A stretch of 64,000 bases of DNA, taken from assembly GCA_033064195.1 (NCBI GenBank), contig JARBJD010000175.1, forward strand, positions 90,496-154,495, in the 5' to 3' direction. The position numbers and the translations under genes are program-made. Shown here piece by piece: positions 9,472 through 20,195 of this stretch (positions within the stretch are counted from its first letter, which is position 1; each line of letters opens with the position of its first letter). The stretch comes from Blattamonas nauphoetae. Taxonomy: Eukaryota > Preaxostyla > Oxymonadida. The notes beneath the pieces are model-generated. The model searched no databases and was not told the origin of the DNA. It worked only from the letters and a program-made list of their open reading frames with translations.

Positions 9472-10465
9472 ATGTCCGAAGACGTTGCGAATGCCCAAGA
9501 AGATGCCGGAGAAGAAGAGGAACAGGATTGTGGTACCGACTCTGGCAGTGAACCAGACGACGAGAAAGGTTGTCCAGACGCTGAATGTGAAAATGAAGAA
9601 GCGGGAGAAGAACGATTCGAAAGCGAATTGAGGGAGTCTGAACAGGGAGAACCGGAGCACGATCAAAAGGGAGACGAAGAAGAAGTTGAAGATGAGAAAC
9701 AGGCTGGTGGATATGACGATCAATTCGATGAAGGATCTGAAGTTGAGTTGACACAAGATGAATCTTCGAAACAAATCGAAGTGGACAACGACGATGACAA
9801 CGATACTCACCCGAAGAACATTCTGATGATTTTGATTGAACGATCGAAGCTGAGGAGCAAGAAGAAGGTAAAGAAATGGAGGAGGAACTCGAAGAGGACG
9901 AAGGAGACACAGATGAGGATAGAAATGACGAAAAAGAAGATGCGGATGATGAATCGATGGGCGATGTGGAGGAACAGGAGAACAGTGAAGGCGAAGAAGA
10001 ATGTGAAATTGAAGAACCAGATGAACTTGAACAAGGATCTGACCGTGATGGAGAAGAAATAAAAGAAAATGAAATTGAAGACGAATGGAACATCGACGAA
10101 GAGAAGGACGGGGAAATGGACGAAGTGGTTCACACACGCTCGTTTACGCGAGAAATGTCGGATGAGTTTGGGGATGGAAAAGATGAAGTATCGGAAAAGG
10201 ACAAGACAGATGGAGGTGCGGAAAACGATGAAAAAGAGGACATGTCAGACATTGAAGTGAACATGAAGGACGAGTACGACCAACCAGACGATATCCAATC
10301 ACCCGATACCACTGATCAAGATATTTGTGAAAAGGACGATGCGATGAAAGGAAAAAGTTAAGTATCTGACAATGGTAACGGAATGGATGAATTAAAAGAG
10401 GAGGGAACAGCTGAAGATGGAAACGATGAGGAGGATGAGATCGATACTCGATCGTATCCTCCCTC
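9472..10465 (+). pseudogene. Acidic E/D-rich gene, copy 2, 5' part
   Basis: This is a tandem paralogue of the gene at 7513-9003; similarity starts upstream at about 9270 and includes the same 5' flank (TATGCAAGCTGAGAC). The frame changes near 9810-9840 and an in-frame TAA follows GKS at about 10361, where copy 1 has a glutamate. It is cut at 10465 by the hAT element 10466-12691 and resumes at 12692. A block of 65 bases (10261-10325) is identical to copy 1 although the flanks have diverged. Confidence 0.75.
10458..10465. repeat. 8-bp target-site duplication, left (CCTCCCTC)
   Basis: CCTCCCTC here is repeated at 12692-12699, directly flanking the hAT-type element. The uninterrupted paralogue at about 8567-8580 shows the single-copy site. 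Confidence 0.85.
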
Positions 10466-10726
10466 TAGGCATGGAGGACCGGCCAAAAGTGCCGGTCAGT
10501 GTCACGCTGGAATAATTCAAAGGGTCAGATCTCAACAATTCAATAAATCACATTCTACAATCGAGAAATCGGAGAGCACGCAGGTATACATGTCAAGATT
10601 TGCTTGCAGAAGCCGTTCGGTGGCCTCTTTTAAGCGTATCAGAGAGATTTCTACAACAATGGGATTAATGATCACTCACATCACGTCCAACACTGCTCTC
10701 CAAAGAAATCTGCTTGAAATACTTGA

Positions 10727-11390
10727 TTGTCTCCTCAAAATCGAAGCGAAGTAGCTGTCCAGCTCTGTCAATACGAAGAAAGGGAGGATGTTACAGGACA
10801 ACCGTCCAACGTGCTGTTCTTCGTCCTCTCGCTTCTATGCAACATCTCAACAATGCATGAGATTGTTCCGATGATCTTGCGAAACAGAAGTAGAACGACA
10901 CTTCTCCTTTCAGACCTTGTGCAGAGTGCTGATCAACTGCCTGGACCCGCAGGTGGACGAGGAGGATGAAGAGGAGAAGGCAGGCATGCCCCAGAAGAAG
11001 AGCGAGTGCTTGGACGACCACACACTCTTCGTGCGTGTTCCCACCCTGCTCGAGATTGTGCGAGGGATCACAGCGCCAACGAAGGGGAAGGGCGAGGCAG
11101 ACGTGGATGAGAGCGATTTGCTGCAGTTGCTCCTCCACCTGCTCAGCGTGAGTGTCGTCCTCTCTCCACTCACCACTCCCTCCGACAAGAAGAACCAGAA
11201 GAAATCGAAGGCAACTGAGACGAACGAGCAGAAAGTCCGTCTCGCAGTGTCGCTGCTCGACGAGCGGGACGGATGGGATGTGCGGAATGCTGCGATTCAG
11301 CTGGGCGTCGAAAGAGGCGACGCAACGGTCGTTGGATACGGTCTGGCCATTCACAGCTGTGGAGGAGCCTATCATGACAGAGGACCATGA
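10727..11390 (+). pseudogene. Captured host gene fragment, helical-repeat-like
   Basis: Two overlapping frames together read as coding: 10727-10969 contains SNVLFFVLSLLCNISTMHEI, an armadillo/HEAT-like helix pair, and 10917-11390 contains VRVPTLLEIVRGITAPTKGK and LLQLLLHLLSVSVVLS. A GTGAGT donor-like site sits at about 11149. There is no proper start and no promoter of its own, which suits a gene piece carried by the surrounding hAT element. The parent gene is not in the window. Confidence 0.5.
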
Positions 11391-12500
11391 CATGTGTTTG
11401 GAGGACCGTCTACTGCCTACAAAATATCTATTTTCAGTTTCACACTCACCATACGATAACTTCCCCAACACCAACGCCTCTCGTCCATTTCTCGCCCACC
11501 AAACAAGAGTCCAATTCTCTCCCTCCCCTCTCAGAGTATTCCTCATTCGTGTGCTCCTCCTCCTCTGCTATGGATTTGATACACAAACTGGGGATGAAAG
11601 GCGTGATGACCGAATCTATTGTTTTCCTTGATCTTAATCCAACAAGCACCACAATTTGTGTGCCCACTAACACACAACAAGTATCCGCGTCAAACTCTGA
11701 AAATATCTCCACATTTCGCTCGATACGGCACGCTAATATGAGAAGGACAAACAACATCAGCCTCTCGCCGAATTCTGATGCAGATCCCATTCTCCGCCGA
11801 TACGCAGCTGCTGTTCCAATCGATGCGTCTGATACGTGGAATATCTTCGTGTTTGGAGGAGTGGAGGACGTGATGATGGATGGCGACCTCTTTTCCATCG
11901 ACCTGTCCGTACCCGCCGCACCCAAATACAAACTCCTCACCCAAAGCATCGACAACATCCCCTCGCACCGTGCCAACCATCGCACCGTTGCTGGACTGGG
12001 GAAGATGTGGCTGTTCGACGGTGTCACGAAAGGCGACGTCCTCCTCAACGATCTCTTCTTGCTCTCGTTTGAGGCCAAAAAAGCCACCCCACACACAAAC
12101 ACTCTCTCTCCCAAACCACCAGCACGCGAATCCTTCTCCTTCTGCGAGCACAGCGGACATTTGTTCATCTTCGGCGGAGCAGGAAGAGGCGACAGGATGA
12201 GACTGTCAGCTGTGATCTCTGGGTGTACTCGCTCGTCACACGCTGTTGGACGAAGCGTGAGGGCTCGTTCGCACGCAAGCTGAATTGGGAGGCTGCAGCC
12301 AACTCAAGCAGCGTTCCGCGCATGAAACTCGACTTCGTAAGCAACGCAAACTCGTTCCCACTTCATTCAAAATGTGTTTCTATCCTCTCCAAAATTCTGG
12401 ATTTCAAAAAAACAGTCGAAGAGCAACCCATACTTGCCTTTTGAACTCATCACTGGTAAAAATGACCGAAAATAAGTTTGCAAGAGATGAATTGAAGTGA
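11387..12500 (+). pseudogene. Captured Kelch-repeat protein fragment
   Basis: Kelch blades are visible: WNIFVFGGVEDVMMDGDLFS, then a blade with the HRANHRTVAGLGKMWLFDG segment, then HSGHLFIFGGAGRGDR. After that the frame shifts; DLWVYSLVTRCWTKREG, the expected end of the last blade, continues in another phase at about 12210-12265. The paired GG and spaced W/Y pattern is typical of Kelch beta-propellers. It lies wholly inside the hAT element and is broken, so it is probably a passenger, not an active gene. Confidence 0.65.
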
Positions 12501-12691
12501 AAATTATACAGTCGTTGCATATCCGAAGACAGATCACGGATACTCACGTTATCGATGCGAAATGCTGTTTTCTACGAATCCACTTCGGAGAAATGGTAAC
12601 TCTGGATAATGGGTTCCCTAATTTCTCCGGTCGGTGACCGTCAGTACTTTTCGATGAAAACTGACCGGTCAGTGCCGGTCAGCCATGCCTA

Positions 12692-13040
12692 CCTCCCTCC
12701 ACCCAGAAAGGCAAGACTGACCCAAATGGAAACGAAAAAGAAAATGACGATGATAGAAAGGCCGATACTGCCGAATTGGAGGATAATGAAGAAAACCAAG
12801 ACCCGTATACGAAAGACATTTCGCAACCAGATTCAGAAGACGCCAAAGAGAACCAAGAGGACAAAGGGGAAGAAAAGACGGAAATAAGAGAATCAATGAA
12901 GAGAAGGAAGAAGAAGAGAAAGATGAAAATCCCATAAATAGAGACAGAAGAGGAGAAAGAGAAAGACGTGAAGAAGTGAATCTTACGCATGATCTTAAGG
13001 TGACCATTTCACTAGACAGATTTGAAACAAACCCTTTCCG
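12692..13040 (+). pseudogene. Acidic gene copy 2, 3' part
   Basis: This resumes the copy-2 gene after the hAT insertion, beginning with the second CCTCCCTC. It matches copy 1 at 8567-8905 (ELEDNEENQDPYTKDISQP against LQDNEENEEKITKDVSQP) and ends near the shared GGTGACCATTTCAC. The acidic frame decays after about 12890. Confidence 0.7.
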
Positions 13041-13402
13041 ACAGCAAAGACCTATTTGCTTTTCGGCGGAATCAAGATAATATCCACACGTTTATCATGT
13101 TACACCACGTTCACCCACTTGATTTTCTGATTCGAAACGCGCCGTACTCATGATTTATCAGTCCGACAAGACATGGGTTCGAAGTTTTGATATCATTCAA
13201 AAGTACAAAGTCCAACATTCAAAACCAATCTCCTCTAATGGTTGAAAAATGAATCGACCTCTCTCTGGAATTCCTGAATGATATGATTGAATTGTTTGTT
13301 TGAGATCTTTGAGCGGTGATTCATGGTATACGAAGATTCACAGTCCTGGCTGGGGTTGTTGCATGAAAAAAAGGAAGAAAGGGGAAAAACACGTCTATTT
13401 CA
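13041..13402. other. No gene; contains an interspersed repeat (13171-13310)
   Basis: No coding frame is seen. 13171-13310 is similar to 25845-25999 (ACATGGGT..., CAACATTCAAAAC, ATGGTTGA, ATGATATGATTGA), so it is a copy of a short interspersed element with weak inverted ends. Confidence 0.45.
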
Positions 13403-13921
13403 TTGGAGAGTTCACCAAATGAGATCGTGCGAATTAACAAGATGTGCGATCAGAGGATCTCCTCGAATCTCAATTTAAAGGATTCTGAGAACTGCTCGAT
13501 TGAGGGATGTGGCCGGAAAAAATTCGACTCTGGGTCAGACCGAATGGTTAAATCTCAAAAACGAAACCAAGTTCACGCAATCACATATATTTCTCATCAC
13601 CATCATTCCTGCGACACTTTCAAAGCCCAAACCATTCTTCTCAATTATGTGAGCAATCCAACTTTCGACTCCCCATCTCCGGAATCAGATTCAAGTTTGT
13701 TCCAGTCGATTGCCTCTGCGTTGGATGAACAGTTCTATCAAACTCGGATCCCCAACAACAACAAGTTTCCTCCACTATCTGTTTGTCTGGACACTTCAAT
13801 GGACATCACACTCATTTCGGTACTCTGTGTTAATCTTCGACGTTTGATCAAATCAAACGAAATCAAAAGTATTCTTGTTGTGTTTGTAGAGATGAGAAAT
13901 GGAACAAAGAGAATTGGGTAA
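13403..13921 (+). pseudogene. hAT transposase relic, N-terminal and first catalytic part
   Basis: The segment AITYISHHHHSCDTFKAQ aligns with QIRAVNHICHRKASVHDFKS of the hAT at 44138-46577. SVCLDTSMDITLISVLCVNL corresponds to the first catalytic aspartate region of that family (LTLDISTDISS). Only this central third remains; the zinc-finger N-terminus and the dimerisation domain are absent. Confidence 0.6.
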
Positions 13922-13959
13922 TTTTTTTGGATATGTCCGATCACCACATAATGGGGAAG

Positions 13960-15019
13960 ATCAATGACTTCCTCCTTTGTCAATTTGTCAAAAATAGATG
14001 TCTATAATGTATCTGAAAAGATTAAAAGGACGGCAAAATCAGCGCTAGGTGATGAATACCCCAAGATCTTTCATCACATACTACACAATACAAAGTGGGG
14101 TCAACAGATTCGTTCAGAAATTTTTCAGAAAAAAGAGGGTCAGTTTTTTGGCTTGTTTACATCATATTTTCTCAGATGAGGAGTGGCTGCAGTTGTTGGA
14201 ATTGTCTGAGGCCAATAAAGGAATGTCCCAACATGATGGGTGATTCTCCTTCAATGTCTCTTGCATCGCTGGGAGATTGCAGATCTCAAACGAGCCGGTT
14301 TTCCACATAATGATAATTGTTATAGTCATCCGAGACGACTCATGAAAGAGGGAAAATACGAACCTGTTTTCAAAGCTGTTCCTCCACAGACACGAGTGTA
14401 CACCTGTTCTGATTTTATAGACTTGTTCAAATGGATTGTGGGAAACACGAGTGAATCGTGTGATTCACAACTGGTCCTCTCCAAACCATCGTTTGAGGAG
14501 TGTCTCCGATGGTTTGGACCCACGACTGAGCATACAACAAAAGCAAAACTTTTTCAAGATTTCAAACGGGATCATCCCGAGAGTCCAATCAAGATTGGAC
14601 TCTTTCGGAAAGCGACCAAAACGATCAAGCGAGCAAAACGCCGAACAGACGTATGTGTTCGTTGTGACAGACTGCACTATATTCAAAAAGTCAAGTTGGA
14701 AAAACAACAACGACACAGACCGATTCCTGAGGAGCTCCTCAACGAAGAAGAAATGCTGCTACTTCGTACCACACAAAGCAGCAAAGAGTTTTACAAATAC
14801 CAACAAATATCACACCTTGGCGTTTCCATTCATACAAATGTAAACGGAGAAATAAGGCAAGATCTGACCCACTTTTTTTCCGAAATCCTAAACCACGATG
14901 GGTTCTTCGTTGTTTCGCTCTTAAACCATCTCCTTGGGACAGAACCATTCATTTCAGCCTCTTCAATTTCATTTGTTTTCCATCCAGGCACCCATTTCCG
15001 GAACAGGATCGTCCTCAAC
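13960..15019 (+). CDS. Unrecognised protein, cut at its 3' end by a hAT terminus
   Basis: The main frame 14240-15019 begins with a GTG; the first ATG is near 14342 (MKEGKYEPVFKAVPPQTRVY). A CxxC motif lies in RRTDVCVRCDRLHYIQKVKL after a basic patch, a layout common in zinc-dependent DDE transposases of eukaryotes. A shorter frame upstream (13964-14179, MTSSFVNLSKIDVYNVSEKI) may belong to the same gene. The stop is supplied by the first bases (TAG) of the hAT-type end at 15020, so the true C-terminus is lost. No family is firmly recognised. Confidence 0.45.
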
Positions 15020-16560
15020 TAGGCTTGTCTGACCGGCCAAAAGTGCCGGTCAGTGTCAGTTCTGAATTCATCAAAGGGTCAGATCTCTCTCAGTCGTTAA
15101 ATACCTCTAGGTGTCATCATCACCTTTCGAATTATTGCTTTTTCATTCTTCGTTTCATCTCTGTTCCCAATCATCCATCATTCAGTGCATCCTCAGGACG
15201 TTATCTCGCCATTCATCACAGATGTCTTCAAATGTATGAAACAGGGACATAAATCTTGTGATAGTTCATCCCTGATACTCCTTCACTCCGAAATCGATGG
15301 AACTTTCCTCGTTGGCACGATATCATCTCTTCGAATCCAACAACTCCGAATGTACATCACCCACCTCAAAGAAGACGACCAATGTCTGCTAAGTGTTACC
15401 AGAATTGAAAAAGAAGTTAATCTTTCGCTGTAAACTGCATCTGTTATACGCGGAGTTGATTGTTCTGACGAATTCAATGAGCCTGTCACGATCGAAGCAC
15501 TCACCCAATTATTGTTCGCTCGAAGGCCACATCGGTGTCAACTTTGTGGTCAATGTTGCACATGCGATGGAGGAGGGAGGGAAGTTTGATGAAATTCTGG
15601 AATGCATCCGAAAAACAGCCGATCGCCTCGCCACTTCAGAGTATGTTTCCCTTGACAATTTTTAAGCGAGCTGCCCCAATTCCCCTGCCACACACACGTG
15701 TTGGAACAATTCGCAGCAGTGATACTGGTGATGAGACTTCGTTTCATGACTTCTATGATTCCATGAACGACAGTCTGGTCTTCGGGCTCGTCATGACAAA
15801 ACCAGGCAGCAAAGAGGTATACATCAAAGAAAAACAGCCAAACAAGCTATATGTGGACGATAAGCGGATTCTACAAGATTGATGCGTAGGCACACCATCG
15901 AATCTGGGTACATGCCTTGGAGTGAAAAGAAAGGAATCAACAACCACCTGTACGACGAGTTGATCACTCCCACCTATCACTGGATTGTGGTGCTTATTAA
16001 AAGCGGCAATGTGAACGAAGGCATTCGCGACACAAACATGCTCGACGAGGTTGTCAGACGATGTCGCCAATCAGACCAGACTCATCTTCTTACACACAAC
16101 ACTCTTTCTCAGTACAGAACATGCACCATCAGGGAGCGGAACATTGTGGGACTGGAAAGTTTGGAACAGGAGACAAGCCCGTGTGTTCAGTTCTTCTTTC
16201 TGTTCAATTATCTCCTTCACATTCTTGTCTTCTGCCAAAACAGCAACAACGCAGAAGTGGTCCTCGAACTCCGATCGGAGGTCGTAGAACAGAAATACCG
16301 TCCGATTGGGAGGGAAGACAGATCAGAACACATCGCCATCGCTCGCCTTTCTGCCTTCTGCTTTATCTTCTGCAATATTCTTCTTGCGGTGTTTGGTTTC
16401 TTCTTCACTCACTTCGATCCTATTATTCTGGTCAAATTTCGCTGCCAGTTCTTCGTCATTCAGAAATCGGTGAAGAATTTGATTTTGAGAATGGGTTGGA
16501 GGGTGAGTGGAGAAGCCTGCGAAGGGAGTGGACGAGCGGTTTGTTGTGTGTGAGGGACTG
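15020..16560 (+). mobile_element. Second Pack-hAT-like element, left end and cargo
   Basis: The left end TAGGCTTGTCTGACCGGCC resembles TAGGCATGGAGGACCGGCC at 10466, and both continue with AAAAGTGCCGGTCAGTGTC and CAAAGGGTCAGATCTC. The interior holds unrelated gene-like pieces. A right end followed by the expected duplication TCCTCAAC was not found, so the right boundary given is only where the coding-like pieces stop. Confidence 0.5.
15185..16553 (+). pseudogene. Gene-like fragments inside the second Pack-hAT
   Basis: Several short frames read as protein: SSLILLHSEIDGTFLVGTIS (15260-15330), GHIGVNFVVNVAHAMEEGGK (15520-15590), SNTGDE-like acidic text and LVFGLVMTKPGSKEVYIKEK (15780-15840), and LYDELITPTYHWIVVLIKSG (15950-16010). 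They change frame repeatedly, so this is a decayed capture. No domain is recognised. The hydrophobic stretch at 16330-16430 is probably chance. Confidence 0.35.
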
Positions 16561-16620
16561 TGAGAGTGTTTGAGAGAAAGTTGGTTGTTTCAGTCCGTTT
16601 GAGAACAAACAGACAAGACC

Positions 16621-17142
16621 TCAACGGTGATCTTCGATATTCCGAATATTTCTTCCCGGAATATGCAATACTTCCCTCGCGAAATGAATGTATTGTAAAA
16701 GAGGTATAAGTACGACTACAAGTGGAGGAAAGTGTTCGATCTGAAACCCATACCTGTTTTTTGACACATGTCGAGGTAGAACTGCGAACGAAACAAGAAA
16801 GGTCTTACCCCGCAGTCGATCCTCCATTCGAAGTCGCCACAAATGAGAAAACGCTTCGATTGTTCGATAATCGACAACATGAAAGATCGCCCATGAAAGA
16901 AAAAGAATGAGAATGCCAAGAGAGAAGATTCCCGAAGAGATCTGGTTTCTTTTTTTGATTGTCATCATTTCCAGGAAGAAGGCATGGGAACGAGCCATCT
17001 GAGCCCACTCCCGAAGAGAAAAAGGAGAAATGGCTGGAGAACCTCTACCGTCGTTCATCTCAATCGACAGAACGGATACAAAGCCAACCTCAGCGACGAC
17101 GCAGATCTTGGTCATCTGACGATGCAGAAGCTTCCTAATCAC
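16621..17142 (-). CDS. Possible small membrane protein (weak)
   Basis: A 173-codon open frame with one plausible transmembrane segment (GIFSLGILILFLSWAIFHVV). There is no recognisable domain and no supporting neighbour, so chance is a serious alternative. 17143-17318 shows no gene. Confidence 0.2.
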   Translation of the reverse strand: MIRKLLHRQMTKICVVAEVGFVSVLSIEMNDGRGSPAISPFSLREWAQMARSHAFFLEMMTIKKRNQISSGIFSLGILILFLSWAIFHVVDYRTIEAFSHLWRLRMEDRLRGKTFLVSFAVLPRHVSKNRYGFQIEHFPPLVVVLIPLLQYIHFAREVLHIPGRNIRNIEDHR

Positions 17143-17318
17143 CTACATTTCATTCTTTTTAAATGTAAATCTCGTTTTGATGAAAGAAAATACGAATGAA
17201 AGTACTCATTACCCGTTCATACCAATCGGACATGACGGGTGAAATCACTCAATTGATCTCTACGATTCATCCTGTCGCATCCTCATTCGAGCCGACATCG
17301 ATAGGTCAGCCCAATGGC

Positions 17319-17784
17319 CAGGGTTTATGATAGTCAGACACTTTTAGTGTTAACGTGAGGTCGAAAGACCTCACCTCCCCATTTTGGAGGTGATGTCTCC
17401 CGATGTCCGAATTAGGCAACTGAAAATGCAATAAAGCGAGATCCTCGACGAAAGGATCATTCTAAGCGACCATTTCACACATGAACTTTCCTTCAAATAC
17501 ACCATACAGCGTTTTCTTTCTCTTTTCTTGTTAAAAAACACCGAAGTAGAACCAACCTTTGGAGGAAAGAAATGTTCGTGGGTAGGATCAAGAATCAGTT
17601 TTGCCATCGAGTGATCCACAGTGACTCTCGATTTGATTTCTCCTTGATTGAGCTAATTTTCCTCAATCTATCATCAGTTTTTCCCGAAATGAGAATCCTC
17701 GTGAGCATTACACCAAAATCATACATTAGAAATGATGTGAAGTCTTGTAAGGGTGAGTCAGGAGAGGACCCGATCCAAACCCTG
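17319..17784. mobile_element. hAT-type MITE, copy A1
   Basis: Ends are CAGGGTTTATGATAGTC and, inverted, CAGGGTTTGGATCGGGTCC. The same two ends in opposite order bound the copy at 57300-57882, which has a clean 8-bp duplication. Near the left end is a hairpin GTGAGGTCGAAAGACCTCAC followed by CCCCATTTTGGAGGTGA. The flanks CCAATGGC and GGAATACG differ, so this copy has lost its duplication or was rearranged. Confidence 0.7.
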
Positions 17785-17859
17785 GGAATACGTTTCGATA
17801 CCAAATCGAGTTGCTTGTGGACTGAAATAAAAAGATAAGCTGAAGTGAAAAGACCCACA

Positions 17860-18520
17860 ATTTCGAACCAGACATGCTCTTCAATATCGATGAAACACCT
17901 CTATTCATTCCACCGAAAGGATATCCAATTATTCTCGAAGAAGATAATGGCCAACCTGCAATTGTTGCTCCCAATCCACCTACTCTTCCAGGCAGTTCAG
18001 GCATTTTCTGTGTTGCCGCAAACTGAACTTTCCTTCCTTCAGTCAAAACCCTCAAATGTGTGAATATTCCTGACGAACTCAGGCAGATACAATCATTCAC
18101 GATGTTTTCAAAACATGCATTCAGTACAGTTTCATTCATCACCTCAGCCAAAAACGTAGAATGATCGCTCAACCAAATGTTCGTGCCACACTGAAAAAAC
18201 ACCTTCAAACTCAACAAGTCGACAGTCCAGTCGATCCGACAGTGGTTTGTTCCAGAACAAGATTCGTACAATCGTTCATTGACGCATCCTCTCAATGTTT
18301 ATCCTCTGTAAATATCAAGCATTCTTGGAAAAAACAGGAATTTGGCCGTTCAACCCAGAGACAGTTTTATACACAGTACCGGACAATGCTCCAAGATGGG
18401 CTCATCCAAACCCTCATCCATGGACTTTTGGGATTCGGGATTTCAGCGGACAATTTGTTCGTCATGTAGCATTCCAAGACGCTCAAACTTGGAAAAAAGG
18501 AGAAATAGGCTAGAAAAAAT
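17860..18520 (+). pseudogene. Decayed pogo/Tigger-like (DDE_1) transposase
   Basis: LFNIDETPLFIPPKGYPIIL at about 17878-17940 carries the NxDET catalytic aspartate of the pogo/CENP-B transposase family. Near 18320-18400, AFLEKTGIWPFNPETVLYTV matches the C-terminal GxxPFNPxxVL motif. The part between them has several stops and frame changes. The N-terminal helix-turn-helix was not found. Confidence 0.6.
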
Positions 18521-19669
18521 GTTGGACACCGTAGATCCCTACGTACTTCGGGGTTTCCCACAACCTAAACAAATCTACAATCAAAAAACAAGCCACCATC
18601 GGAAGATATTGACGTGGATCAAAGTGATGGTGTTGTGCTGGAAGAAACTGAAGTTAGTCACTCGATGATTTGCCATAGAATGGGAATCTGTCGGAAGCAA
18701 TGATTCAGATCAAGACAAACACACCAGAAAAAGCTATCAGATTCGCCCAACTCTTGGGTCTCCTCCTGACCAGCTGATCAAACAGGATAAACAAGCAATA
18801 AAAATATCATAGCGCTTCTTGAAGAGTTCCACGTCTGCTGGGATCACGTAGTCCTGGAAGTTCCCTTTTCGAGGAGGACGAATGATGGGCAATCTCTTCT
18901 GCTTTTGAATCGGTTTATCAAAATGTTCTGACACACTCGACGGAGAAGGTGAGTTCTCTCTGAAGTTCTAGGCCGACAACTCGTCATCAGAGTGTTCCAC
19001 TTTGCGGGCGATGTCTGAGAATTGTTTTCCTCAAATCTCATTGAAGTGCTTGAAGAATGAACTGAGAGCGTGAAAAGATGAGTTCATTCGTACATTCCAC
19101 GTATTCATCTTCATATCCATCCAGTGTCGGTTCTGGCGACTCATCACTTTTCTATGTCATGTGTGTCGTTTTCACATTCTCTATTCTCATATTCATCTCT
19201 TTCACCTTGCTTTCAATCATTTTCTTCTCTTTGCCGCCATGTCACCTGACAGTTGTCTCCTGTTTTCAGTTCCCCATTTTGAATCAAGAATCATCAGCCT
19301 TCGATGCAACCATGATCCATATCGATAGAAATCTCCTCATCAGAATCGACCTTTCATCCAATTCGTGATCATGCCTCGCCTCACTAGAGTTTTGTTGGGT
19401 CGTCAATCATCACACTTCAAGGCTTGTCAGATCAAAATGCCGAATCTCGAGATCAATCGACCTCCGTACGAGTTGAGGGCCTGAGATCAGGCGTCAGAAT
19501 AGGAGACTTCGAATTCTGTCTCAAACTAAAAAAATCATTTTCTCTCGCCCGGACATGTCACGAATCCCAAGGCCATCACTCCAAGGCAAGCTGAATTGTT
19601 TCAAAAGTGGTTAAATCGACCTGAACGTGTTCATTCAGGTCGATCGATCCTCTTACACTCTGTCTCGAT
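18521..19669. other. No gene recognised
   Basis: Only short frames occur; one at 19078-19368 encodes a hydrophobic stretch (FTFSILIFISFTLLSIIFFS) that is likely chance. The left end of the hAT relic that follows should lie here, but I could not place it. Confidence 0.4.
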
Positions 19670-20195
19670 CATCTGAAGACGAAGACGCATTGTAGAGCTG
19701 TCAAAATGTGGCTCCAAGACACTGAACGCGAGTAAAAAGCCCGAGATGTCGATTCATTGGAGGATAAGAGAAAACACCAATGCAACCAGATCAGGGCGGT
19801 GAAATTCATAGCTCATCGTCATGCCTCAGTGAATGATTTCAAAACATTGACAAACACTCTGAACTCAATTGACAATGGAAACTTCGTCACGGATTCCAAC
19901 AAATCTGATTATCTTCAATTTTGGGATCTCGCCAACAGGATCGACCACTTTTATCAACATCAAATTCTATCCTCCATTAGCGTATTAATACCCATCTCTT
20001 TGATGCTGGATTTATCGACAGATTTACATCGAATTCAAATGCATGTATGAGAGTTGCGGGATCTCACTCAGCCAGATTGCCTCCGTTGCAACCGATTGCG
20101 ACGCCTCGATGACAGGAGTCCACCACGGCTTCATCACAGAACTTAGGCACGACAAGAAGAATGTCCTTCATGCACATTGCGATATCCACAATTCC
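19670..20195 (+). pseudogene. Older hAT transposase relic, 5' part
   Basis: NQIRAVKFIAHRHASVNDFK (from about 19780) and LIPISLMLDLSTDLHRIQ show the same family as the hAT at 44138-46577. The reading continues in pieces to IASVATDCDASMTGVHHG and HCDIHNS, ending exactly where the younger hAT (20196-22845) begins. Stops and frame shifts occur, e.g. after RE in the N-terminal part. Confidence 0.75.
20188..20195. repeat. 8-bp target-site duplication, left (ACAATTCC)
   Basis: ACAATTCC is repeated at 22846-22853 on the other side of the hAT element. The site lies within the coding part of the older hAT transposase. Confidence 0.88.

Larger units (their letters stand above)
10466..12691. mobile_element. 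Non-autonomous hAT element carrying host gene fragments (Pack-hAT)
   Basis: The ends are TAGGCATGG...GACCGGC and its inverse, with an 8-bp duplication CCTCCCTC on both sides, the signature of hAT transposition. Subterminal CCGGTCA-type repeats occur at both ends. There is no transposase; instead the 2,226 bp hold a helical-repeat-like fragment (10727-11390) and a Kelch-repeat fragment (11387-12500). Insertion split the acidic gene copy 2. A sister left end lies at 15020. Confidence 0.88.

Noticed and set aside
16621-17142. Membrane protein gene
   Set aside because: Kept only as a weak feature: one hydrophobic stretch, no homologous text, and T/A-rich DNA yields such frames by chance.
17319-17784. 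8-bp target duplication for MITE copy A1
   Set aside because: The flanks CCAATGGC and GGAATACG do not match; the element is called from its shared ends with the 57300 copy only.
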